Source: Specibacter cremeus
GTDB taxonomy: Bacteria > Actinomycetota > Actinomycetes > Actinomycetales > Micrococcaceae
Direction: 5' to 3'
Length of the DNA: 64,000 nucleotides
NCBI RefSeq assembly: GCF_003946885.1
Contig: NZ_RWKQ01000004.1
Location: 65,523-129,522 of the forward strand
In this document: positions 43,407-50,605 of the stretch, piece after piece
How the letters are laid out: each line of letters opens with the position of its first letter
Numbering within the stretch: position 1 is the first letter of the stretch
The notes under the pieces: model-generated
Database searches by the model: none
What the model was told of the DNA's origin: nothing
Seen by the model: the letters and a program-made list of their open reading frames with translations, nothing else
Made by a program: the position numbers and the translations under genes

Positions 43407-43909
43407 TGTTCGGTCATCCCTTCCAGGCGGTGAATGAGCCGGCTCATGCCGTCCAGGAATTCTGTTCGCTCGGCTTCCCCGAATTCGGCGAAGACCCGGC
43501 TGCGCAGGCCGTGTACCAGTGGACGAAGCTCCTCCAGGGACGCCTTGCCGTCCGGGGTGAGCAGCAGGATCTTGCGGCGGGAGTCGTCGGGGTCGCGCAG
43601 GGCGCGGATGTGTCCGCGGCGCGAGAGGCGGTTGACGACGTCGGCGGTGCTCGACTTGTCCATGCTCAGGTTCTGCGCCAGGGTCTTCTGGTCCTGCCCG
43701 GGCAGGGTGTCCAGGGCCGAGAGCATGCCGAACTGGGTGGAGGTGACATCGGCGGAGACGTAGGTCACCCAGGCGGCCGTGTACATCTGAGTCAGGCGGC
43801 GCAGCCGGGGCATGAAGCCCCATGTGGGGTCCCCGGCGTCGCTGCCGCTGTGCGGCGACAGCAGGTTCAGGACGTGCTGGCTTTCGTCGGGCTTCTCTTG
43901 CAGGCTCAC
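43403..43909 (-). CDS. MarR family regulator of the gentisate/ABC operon
   Basis: A 168-residue MarR protein. The winged helix is [20 protein letters not shown] followed by [18 protein letters not shown], with the wing DPDDSRR intact. It lies inside the operon between the ATPase and the ASST-like gene, overlapping both by 4 bp, so it is co-expressed with its presumed targets. The palindrome at 47330-47359 in front of the first gene is its likely operator; the inducer may be the imported aromatic compound or gentisate. Confidence 0.9.
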   Translation of the reverse strand: MSLQEKPDESQHVLNLLSPHSGSDAGDPTWGFMPRLRRLTQMYTAAWVTYVSADVTSTQFGMLSALDTLPGQDQKTLAQNLSMDKSSTADVVNRLSRRGHIRALRDPDDSRRKILLLTPDGKASLEELRPLVHGLRSRVFAEFGEAERTEFLDGMSRLIHRLEGMTEQ

Positions 43910-44760
43910 GGATTCTCCCCCTCAATGGTCGGCTGGGTCTGGGCCCGGATCTCTCGCAGAACACGGGCGCGGATGTCCGTGAATTGCGGCAGGGCCTTCG
44001 TCTCGATCTGATCACGGTCGGGGCCGAGACCGGTAGTTTCGATGCGCCGCACGCGTGCCGGGCTGCCGCCCAGGACGACGACCTGGTCGCCGAGGTACAC
44101 GGCTTCGTCGACGTCGTGGGTGACCAGGACGACGGAGGCGGCGAATTCCCGGCGCAGCTTCAACGTCAGGTCCTCCAGGTCGGCCCGCGTCTGGGCGTCA
44201 ACGCTGGCGAACGGTTCGTCCATGATCAGCACCTCCGGCCGGTAGGCCAGCGCGCGGGCGATGGCGACGCGTTGCTGCATGCCGCCGGAGAGTTCGTGCG
44301 GCAGCTTGGCGGCATGCACGGAGAGGCCGACGGCATCGAGCACATTCGCCACCAGCGAGCGTCGTTCGGCGCTGCTGATGCCCTTGCCTTGCAACGGAAG
44401 TTCGATGTTTTTCGTCACCGTCATCCAGGGCAGCAGTGAACGGGAATAGTCCTGGAACACCACGGCAAGCCCGCGGGGAGGTTCGGTGACCTTGGCTCCT
44501 TCAAACCGGACTTCGCCGGACGTGGGCGCCATGAGCCCGGCCAGGCAGCGCAGCAGTGTTGTCTTGCCGGTGCCGGAGTGTCCGACGATGCAGACGAACT
44601 CACCGCGTCCAAGTCTGAAGTTCACATCCTTGAGCACCTCGCGGGCCGCCGGCCCGGCGCCGTAGGACTTGCCCAGCCCGGTGGCTTCGAGCACGCCATC
44701 ATGGGTCGGCCCGGCGTCGGCCGCACTTTGCCCGACCAGGGGGAGGTTGTAGGTGGTCAT
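43906..44760 (-). CDS. ABC transporter ATP-binding protein (TauB/SsuB type)
   Basis: A 284-residue ATPase. Walker A is GHSGTGKTT (60-68), Q-loop [16 protein letters not shown], signature [16 protein letters not shown], Walker [11 protein letters not shown], and switch THDVDEA. The [12 protein letters not shown] and [12 protein letters not shown] segments are typical of the nitrate/sulfonate/taurine group. It energises the two permeases just upstream (14 bp from the second) and overlaps MarR downstream. Confidence 0.92.
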   Translation of the reverse strand: MTTYNLPLVGQSAADAGPTHDGVLEATGLGKSYGAGPAAREVLKDVNFRLGRGEFVCIVGHSGTGKTTLLRCLAGLMAPTSGEVRFEGAKVTEPPRGLAVVFQDYSRSLLPWMTVTKNIELPLQGKGISSAERRSLVANVLDAVGLSVHAAKLPHELSGGMQQRVAIARALAYRPEVLIMDEPFASVDAQTRADLEDLTLKLRREFAASVVLVTHDVDEAVYLGDQVVVLGGSPARVRRIETTGLGPDRDQIETKALPQFTDIRARVLREIRAQTQPTIEGENP

Positions 44761-44774
44761 TGTCGGTTCCTCTT

Positions 44775-45548
44775 CTAGCTTTGCGCGTCGATGCGTGTGG
44801 ATGGGTGCCAGCGCAGCAGCCGTTTCTGCACGAGTGCGAACACGGCATTGAGCCCGTACCCGATGAGGGCGATGGTGATGGTGCCCACCCACACGCCGGC
44901 GATGTCGAACTGTCGTTGGGAGGCGATGATGAAGTGGCCCAGCCCGTCGGTGGCGCCGAACATCTCGCTGATCACCACCACGACGATGGAGACTGTCAGC
45001 CCCACCTTCACACCGGCCAGGATTTGCGGGCTTGCCCCGGGCAGGGTGATCCGGAAGAACCGTATGAGAGGCGGGATTCGGTAGGCGCGAGCCATCTCGC
45101 CTTGCCGGGGGTCGGCCGCCAGCACACCGTCCATGGCACCGAGTAGGATCGGCCAAACCGCTGTGAGGAACACGATGAGGATGCGGGTGCTGGCGGAGAA
45201 TCCGAAGATCAGCAGCAACACCGGAACGATGGCCGCGTTCGGGATGGCCCGGATGAAATCGACCGTCGGGAGTAGGTACGCCCGGAGGAACCGGGAGCTG
45301 CCCAGGGCCATGCCGACCCCGACGCCGACGACGACCGACACCGCGAAGCCGATGAGGACGTTTCGGACGCTGGGCAGCAGGTCGGTCGCCCACCCGTCCG
45401 GCCACCACGCTACGGCGCGATCCCAGAGTTCTTGCGGGGTGGAAACGAAAATGTTGTTGGCGACGATGGCGTAGGCGGCGAGGCCGAGCGCGGCGGCCAG
45501 TGGGAGCGCCAGCGCATGGAGGGTCTTCCGTCCTGGGGTGTGGTTCAT
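44775..45548 (-). CDS. ABC transporter permease (TauC/SsuC type)
   Basis: A 257-residue permease with six helices. The EAA loop is seen in [20 protein letters not shown] with the following [13 protein letters not shown], and [20 protein letters not shown] is the usual segment before the core. Start ATG 45548 overlaps the other permease by 4 bp. Two different permeases in one operon suggest a heterodimer. Confidence 0.9.
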   Translation of the reverse strand: MNHTPGRKTLHALALPLAAALGLAAYAIVANNIFVSTPQELWDRAVAWWPDGWATDLLPSVRNVLIGFAVSVVVGVGVGMALGSSRFLRAYLLPTVDFIRAIPNAAIVPVLLLIFGFSASTRILIVFLTAVWPILLGAMDGVLAADPRQGEMARAYRIPPLIRFFRITLPGASPQILAGVKVGLTVSIVVVVISEMFGATDGLGHFIIASQRQFDIAGVWVGTITIALIGYGLNAVFALVQKRLLRWHPSTRIDAQS

Positions 45549-46321
45549 GCCGCTCCGCCCTGTGCCGTCGATGCCTTGTGCCATGCCATCACGCGATCCT
45601 CGGCCCAGCGCAGGGCCAGGTTGAGCGCGACGCCGATGACGCCCGCCCAGATGCTGAGGGCGAAGATCGCCAGTCCGTCCCCGTTGGCGTTGGCCTGCGC
45701 CATCTGCTGTCCGATGCCGGGGGCGCCCACCAGAAGTTGCGTCCCGATCGCCACCAGCAGCGTCACGTTGAGCGTGATCCGCAGGCCGGTGACGATGTAG
45801 GGCGCGGCGGACGGGAGCACGATCCGGGCGAACGTGCGGGGCCCGCCGAGCCGGAAGCTGCGTGCCATCTCCAAGGCCAGTGGCTCCACGGAGCGGGCGC
45901 CGTCGATGGTCTGGGTCAGCAGGGGCCACAGTGCCACGAACGTCGCGAGGCCGACGACCATTTCGGGCCGCGCCCCAATGAACATGACGAACAGCGGGAC
46001 GAGGGCCAGCCCGGGAACGGCCCGGAGGAAGTCGATCGATGTTCGCGAATAGGCGTCGACCGCCGGCAGGCGGCCGATGAGCAGTCCCAGCGGAACGGCG
46101 ATCACCAGGCACAGCCCGGTGCCGGCGACGATCTGTGCCAGGGTCTCGAGTGTTCGAGTCCAGAGTTCCGGGCGGCCCAGCTCAACGGCCAGGCGCGCTA
46201 GGGTCGTCGAGGCCGGGGGGAGGGACGTCTGCCGGACGATCCCCAGCCGGGAGATCAGTTCCCACGCGGCCAGAAACGTCAGCAGCCCTGCCGTGCCGAG
46301 GAGGACCGGTCGTGGCTTCAC
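45545..46321 (-). CDS. ABC transporter permease (TauC/SsuC type), second subunit
   Basis: A 258-residue permease homologous to its neighbour: [20 protein letters not shown] before the EAA region [20 protein letters not shown], then [14 protein letters not shown]. It follows the binding-protein gene by 9 bp. The pairing with a second permease is unusual next to the single-permease Tau and Ssu systems but is seen in some aromatic-acid importers. Confidence 0.9.
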   Translation of the reverse strand: MKPRPVLLGTAGLLTFLAAWELISRLGIVRQTSLPPASTTLARLAVELGRPELWTRTLETLAQIVAGTGLCLVIAVPLGLLIGRLPAVDAYSRTSIDFLRAVPGLALVPLFVMFIGARPEMVVGLATFVALWPLLTQTIDGARSVEPLALEMARSFRLGGPRTFARIVLPSAAPYIVTGLRITLNVTLLVAIGTQLLVGAPGIGQQMAQANANGDGLAIFALSIWAGVIGVALNLALRWAEDRVMAWHKASTAQGGAA

Positions 46322-46330
46322 GGCGATCCC

Positions 46331-47311
46331 TCACTTGCCGTTGCTGTAGGAGTAGAACCGCTCGGCAGGGGTGATGCCGGCAAGGTGACCGTACTTCGTC
46401 AAGCCGTCCTGGAGGGCCATCACCGCGTCCGGGTTGATGGCGGTGGAATAGTGCGTCAGCGGGAGGGTCGCAGCCAACTTGTCGCCGCCGTCGACGTCCT
46501 TGTAAATCGCGGCGAGCGCCGTCCGGGCGGCGGCCGGGTGGTCGTTGACATAGGTCACGGCTTCGGCGAGGGCGGCGCGGAACCGCTTGAGGGCGTCCGC
46601 ATGCGCCGGGATGAACGTCGACGTGGCGAAGTACACGTCCAGCGGGCTACCCGCCGGCAGGCCGTCGGTGTACTGGAACAGCACGTGCACGCCCTTGGTC
46701 GCACGGGCGGCGAGTTGGGCCGGGCCGCGGAAAACGGAGGCATCGATGCGCCCCTGGAGGAGCGCGTCCACGCCCTGGGCTTCGGGAAGCTCGACGAGCT
46801 TCACCTTGGACGGATCGCCGCCGTCCTTGGCCACCGCGAGCCGGATGCCGACCGCGCCGAGGTCATTGAGGGAGGTGACGGCCACGGTGTGTCCTGCCAG
46901 GTCCCGGGGGCGGGTGATGGCGTCGCCGTAGACGTCGACATTGGCCGTCATGTTTTCTACGACTGACGCGGTCTGGGCCACCACCTGGACCGGGGCCTTC
47001 TTCGCCATGGCATTCAGCAGTGGCGGGGCCGCGCCGAACCCGATGTCGGCCTGGCCGTTCATGACGCCGGCCAGGGTGCCGTCAAACGCCGGCGAGACGG
47101 TCGTGTCGACGGTGAGGCCCTGCTTCTTGAAGAAGCCCTGGTCCTGGGCGATGGTCAGGGGGATCGTGGCGTCGATGTCGATGCTGGCGACGCGGAGGGT
47201 GGCAGTGCCGCCGACGCTGTCCGTGGTGGCCGGCGAGGCGCCGCATCCAGTGAGGACGGCGACGGCGACGCTGGCGAGCATCGCCAGCGCGGGAACGGTG
47301 CGGGTCTTCAT
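46331..47311 (-). CDS. ABC substrate-binding lipoprotein (NMT1/TauA-like)
   Basis: A 326-residue binding protein, first gene of the gentisate operon. The signal peptide ends in lipobox VLTGCG. The mature part has the NMT1/SsuA-like layout: IPLTIAQDQGFFKKQGLTVD, MNGQADIGFGAAPPLLNAMA, DLAGHTVAVTSLNDLGAV and GRIDASVFRGPAQLAARA. This group binds sulfonates, nitrate, thiamine precursors or aromatic acids such as phthalate. Given the catabolic genes downstream an aromatic ligand is most likely. Confidence 0.9.
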   Translation of the reverse strand: MKTRTVPALAMLASVAVAVLTGCGASPATTDSVGGTATLRVASIDIDATIPLTIAQDQGFFKKQGLTVDTTVSPAFDGTLAGVMNGQADIGFGAAPPLLNAMAKKAPVQVVAQTASVVENMTANVDVYGDAITRPRDLAGHTVAVTSLNDLGAVGIRLAVAKDGGDPSKVKLVELPEAQGVDALLQGRIDASVFRGPAQLAARATKGVHVLFQYTDGLPAGSPLDVYFATSTFIPAHADALKRFRAALAEAVTYVNDHPAAARTALAAIYKDVDGGDKLAATLPLTHYSTAINPDAVMALQDGLTKYGHLAGITPAERFYSYSNGK

Positions 47312-47329
47312 CGGTGGTCTCTCCTTTGA

Positions 47330-47359
47330 GATAAATAAGACGTGTACGTCCTATTTATC
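47330..47359. promoter_or_regulatory. 30-bp palindromic operator of the gentisate/ABC operon
   Basis: Two 15-base arms, GATAAATAAGACGTG and TACGTCCTATTTATC, match as an inverted repeat at 13 of 15 positions. The site starts 1 bp after the -10 box of the promoter at 47361 and ends 18 bp before the first gene, so a bound MarR dimer would block transcription. An 11-bp piece of its core (CGTGTACGTCC) recurs at 47463-47473. Confidence 0.7.
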
Positions 47360-47360
47360 C

Positions 47361-47389
47361 ATTATGTTGGCCAGGTCACGGTCCGTCAA
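47361..47389 (-). promoter_or_regulatory. Promoter of the gentisate/ABC operon
   Basis: On the minus strand TTGACG (47389-47384) and CATAAT (47366-47361) are 17 bp apart, each one base off the sigma-70 consensus. It points at the binding-protein gene. Confidence 0.75.
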
Positions 47390-47616
47390 GGCCTTACTGG
47401 GTAGGAGCGAGTCAAGTTTTCGGTGAAGTTTCGGCCCTGGCTGGACGAGACATCATTCGGGGCGTGTACGTCCGAATTTCCGTGGCAACAGGATCGGCGG
47501 CCGTGCGGGGCCACCATGCGCATGGTGATGGGACGATTTTGCCGCCGGCGTCCAATCCGTGGCCCGCGTCACTCTGAACAACCACATGGCAGGCCCGCCC
47601 TTTCGCGGTGCCACAG

Positions 47617-47892
47617 AGGCCCGCACCGGATTGGCTGGGTCGGTGGCCGTCAACGATGCGGATACGTCTGGCGTAAGGGGGGTGTTCCCAATGTCAACAC
47701 TTTTCCCGCCGGACTGGGTCGGACTTCCGCTTTCGTGCCCCAGTTTCCGCAGGTCTCCGCGGGTTCCCAGTGTTTATTCCCATGGGAACACCTTGTATGC
47801 GGCGGGCTGGATGGCTATCCGGTGCCGGTTTGCCCGTTCACTCTGTTCATTTGGCCCGGCAAGTTACGGCATGAGCACAAGGATCGGGCGTG
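47617..47892 (+). repeat. Diverged direct repeat, copy A
   Basis: About 275 bp that align with 49466-49713 in the same direction: shared blocks include GGATGGCTATCCGGTGCCGG, TTCATTTGGCCCGGCAAGTT, CCCATGGGAACA and a GAGGCCsnnACyGGAT block at the start. No gene is evident inside. The remainder of the 47432-47954 gap holds only the 47463 half-operator. Confidence 0.6.
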
Positions 47893-47954
47893 CGTTTCTG
47901 TCTCGCCTATTCATCATATGCCGGGTACTTGACGAGATGACTATTGCGATGGAG

Positions 47955-48377
47955 TCAGTTCGGCAAGGGCCAAGTGACACCCTGACCGCGGCCTCGGATG
48001 TCACGCCAGTGGCTGACCGGCGCTTGTCCTTGTGCGGCGCGGATGCAGCCTTCCTGGTGGGCGCGGATCAGGACTCCCTCGAAAGCTGGCCGGTCCGCTT
48101 GATGGCCACACAGCTTGCAACGGTTTGGATTGAAACTCCTTCCGCGTTGCCAGGATGCCCGGGCACCCAGCTGAATCGCGAGACCGATGGCGTAGATGTT
48201 CGGGCCGGCCAGGATTGATCGTGCGAGGTCCACTGACCCTCCGAAGTCTGTTGTCGTGAACTCCTCCGCGCGTGGGTTGCAGGACGGCAGTAGCCCGAAG
48301 ATCCACCACATTGGGACCGAGCAGTTCTCGCATGGTGCTTCGAATGACATGACGTCGATGCGAAGCGTGTTGGTCAT
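47955..48377 (-). CDS. Hypothetical cysteine-rich protein
   Basis: A 140-residue protein from ATG 48377, which has GGGGAGACC directly upstream. It shows two Cys clusters, CENC near residue 16 with a further Cys 16 residues on, and CKLCGHQADR near 86 with HQEGC later, as in small zinc-binding proteins. I do not recognise a family. It lies between the diverged repeats next to the broken Abi gene, so it may have a part in a mobile or defence segment. Composition supports coding, but no homologue is known to me. Confidence 0.5.
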   Translation of the reverse strand: MTNTLRIDVMSFEAPCENCSVPMWWIFGLLPSCNPRAEEFTTTDFGGSVDLARSILAGPNIYAIGLAIQLGARASWQRGRSFNPNRCKLCGHQADRPAFEGVLIRAHQEGCIRAAQGQAPVSHWRDIRGRGQGVTWPLPN

Positions 48378-48587
48378 GGTCTCCCCGTCTGCAGGTTTCC
48401 TTCAAGGGTATGCACCGTCTCCGACGGGTCAGGGATGGCTTGTCTCACACCGGTCGCTCCTGATCTCGGGTTTCTTGGAGCACGGATCGTCGTCGCCGTT
48501 GCTTGCCACCATCGCCGGGGACATCCCGGGTCGCCATTGCCGGTTCGCTTCCTTGCCGGATGCCTCGTATGAGGATGGTGGAGCTGG

Positions 48588-49307
48588 TCAGGGGCGTGAT
48601 TTCAGTACGGTGGTGATGCGCTGAGTCGAGGTGAACCATTGCTCGAGGTGTGGGTTGATCTCGGTGAGGATGTCGCGCATGTTGTTGTACTGGATGCGGA
48701 CGTTGCTCGTTCTCAGGAGCGGCTCGAGGTGCGCGATCCTGTTGCGAAGCTGGTAAATGCCGGCGACGTCGTCCACGAGTTCGCGTGCGGGGCGGGCCAG
48801 GCGCGGGAAGGCATGGATGAGGGCGTCGGCCCAGAGACGCTGTCGGCCGGGATCCTTGTCGGGGAGCAGAAAGCGTCAGGTACCGAAGCTCAATTGCGCC
48901 AGAACGTCGGCGTGGGTCGTCGGTTGGTTGCGACGCCGTCGAGTCGCGCTGTGGGCCCGGGCCTTGGCCGCCTCGATGTCTTGGCCGCCCCGGGTGAGAC
49001 GCTGCAATAGATGGGATGGGTCCATGAGCCAGTCTTCGCCGTGTGCCGTTCCGGTGGTTCGGTTGGTTTGCTGCGCGTTCCAACGGCAGAGTTCCTTGTC
49101 CATGGCGTTTCGCAAGACGATCTCGAAAAGATGCAGGGCCTCGTAGACGGCCCCGGAGAGACTGATATTCCACTGATACAGCTGGATGGCTTGGCGGCGG
49201 TTGCCGCCAGACGCTGCCACATACGGGGCCAACCGTGGCGCGGAAATGTACGACGCCAACGCCTCCTCGACGGGGCGCATCGGCGGCGACTGGTTCGAAT
49301 CCATCAT
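48588..49307 (-). pseudogene. Abi-family protein, inactivated by a single in-frame stop
   Basis: One continuous frame of 240 codons from ATG 49307 to the stop at 48588, interrupted only by TGA at 48876-48878. The protein reads as an Abi-like (Abi_2/AbiF/D type) protein: AVYEALHLFEIVLRNAMDKE, GEDWLMDPSHLL, HADVLAQLSFGT, stop, RFLLPDKDPGRQRLWADALI, GIYQLRNRIAHLEPLL and INPHLEQWFTSTQRITTVL. The stop stands where the family has Trp (SFGTWRFLL), so a TGG to TGA change explains it. The C-terminal RNRIAHxE motif resembles a HEPN-type RNase site. The family gives abortive phage resistance. Confidence 0.75.
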
Positions 49308-49465
49308 GGTCAGATAGACTTTACGTGAAGGCGGAGGCAGGTCTCTCCGTTACATATTTGGTTAGGGGCTCTGCGGTCTTCACTGCAGGGCCCTTAACTT
49401 ATGGGTTGGACAGGACGTGGTGTCGACCTCCGACGGCCAAGCGCGGTCCGTTTGACTGTGCGGTA

Positions 49466-49713
49466 GAGGCCGACACTGGATGCGCTGGGTTGTTGGCCGT
49501 CGATGATGCGGACAGATCTGGCTCTGCGTTTCAAACGCTTAACCACCTGTTCCCATGGGAACACATGTGTGCGGCGGACTGGATGGCTATCCGGTGCCGG
49601 TTTGGGACTGTGTCGGTGGCTGCTCCTGTCTGGGCCGGTGGTCGGTGCCGGTTTGCCCGTTCACCCTGTTCATTTGGCCCGGCAAGTTCCGGCATGAGTG
49701 GGATCGGCGCGCG
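49466..49713 (+). repeat. Diverged direct repeat, copy B
   Basis: Same-direction partner of 47617-47892. Copy B carries an extra internal duplication of about 40 bp around GGTGCCGGTTTG. The 49308-49924 gap holds no recognisable gene apart from this repeat. Confidence 0.6.
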
Positions 49714-49924
49714 CTGTTGTCGGGGTGGCGAATTGCGCAGTGCCGAGTGTCCGATCATCGGAGTGAGCCGCTTACACCGGGCCTGGATGGAAAAAGAAGG
49801 CACGCGTCGTTGTGAAGGGCCCCTGTGCGGCCAGATTCGGTGAAGCGTCGGCGCCCCGCCGTGACGCTGTTTTGGTGTCATCCCGGCCTTGTGCTGGCCG
49901 AGGGACGACTGCGCCCCTCGTAAA

Positions 49925-49939
49925 TACCCCTAGGGGGTA
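49925..49939. promoter_or_regulatory. CsoR-type box 1
   Basis: TACCCC-TAG-GGGGTA, a perfect inverted repeat just upstream of the csoR promoter. G-C rich palindromes of this type are operators of CsoR copper repressors. Confidence 0.65.
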
Positions 49940-49940
49940 C

Positions 49941-49969
49941 TTGACTCATACCCTGCAGGGGTATATGTT
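49941..49969 (+). promoter_or_regulatory. csoR promoter with CsoR-type box 2 in the spacer
   Basis: TTGACT (49941-49946) and TATGTT (49964-49969) are 17 bp apart. The spacer is filled by ATACCC-TGCAG-GGGTAT (49948-49964), a perfect inverted repeat. Repressor bound there would block polymerase and copper would release it. Confidence 0.75.
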
Positions 49970-49994
49970 CGGTTTAGGCACAACAGAAGGGCTC

Positions 49995-50318
49995 ATGATG
50001 AGTGAACTTCCCGATGAACACATCAACCACGGTTACACCACGGACAAGGCCGCCTACCTGCGCAGGCTGAAGAGGGTTGAGGGGCAGGTGCGCGGCATCG
50101 CGCGGATGGTCGATGAGGACAAGTACTGCATTGACATCCTCACCCAGGTGGCCGCCGTCAACAAGGCATTGCACGCGGTCAGCCTCGGGCTGGTCGAGGA
50201 CCACATTGCGCACTGCGTTGTCGGCGCGGCGCACGAATCTGAATCGACCGGCAACCCCGCCATCGTCCAGGCCAAGGTCAAGGAAGCCACCGACGCCATC
50301 GGCCGGCTGCTGCGATAG
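49995..50318 (+). CDS. csoR: CsoR family copper-sensing repressor
   Basis: A 107-residue all-helical metal-sensing repressor. RLKRVEGQVRGIARMVDED is the family signature helix; the Cu(I) ligands C-H-C appear as Cys in KYCIDILTQ, His in KALHAVS and Cys in IAHCVVGA. The start may be either of two adjacent ATG codons (49995 or 49998) after AGAAGG. It leads the operon csoR-copZ-copA-permease and is preceded by two matching palindromic boxes, so autoregulation is expected. Confidence 0.92.
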   Translation: MMSELPDEHINHGYTTDKAAYLRRLKRVEGQVRGIARMVDEDKYCIDILTQVAAVNKALHAVSLGLVEDHIAHCVVGAAHESESTGNPAIVQAKVKEATDAIGRLLR

Positions 50319-50351
50319 ACCCCGACGCCAAGAGAACAAGGAACGGAATCC

Positions 50352-50573
50352 ATGAACACCACCATCAGCATTTCCGGCATGACCTGCGGCCACTGCGTGT
50401 CCGCGGTCACGGAAGAACTCAAGTCCCTCAAGGGCGTCGAGGACGTCAGCATTGACCTCAATGCCGGGGGGATCTCCACCGCGACCGTGACCTCCCACCT
50501 GACGCTCTCGCCCGAGGAAATCGGCGAGGCCGTCGCGGAAGCAGGCTACCTCGTCGTCTCCAACGACGCGTAG
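50352..50573 (+). CDS. copZ: Copper chaperone CopZ (HMA domain)
   Basis: A 73-residue heavy-metal-associated domain with GMTCGHCVSAV (CxxC Cu(I) ligands at about residues 12-15). It hands Cu(I) to the P-type ATPase encoded 32 bp downstream and possibly to CsoR. Length is that of a single-domain chaperone. Confidence 0.93.
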   Translation: MNTTISISGMTCGHCVSAVTEELKSLKGVEDVSIDLNAGGISTATVTSHLTLSPEEIGEAVAEAGYLVVSNDA

Positions 50574-50605
50574 GCACCCCCAGGACCAGCGAAGGATTGC
50601 ACCCC

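Noticed and set aside
48876..48878. A frameshift in the Abi gene
   Set aside because: Both halves are in the same frame; only a TGA separates them, so it is a nonsense change, not a shift.
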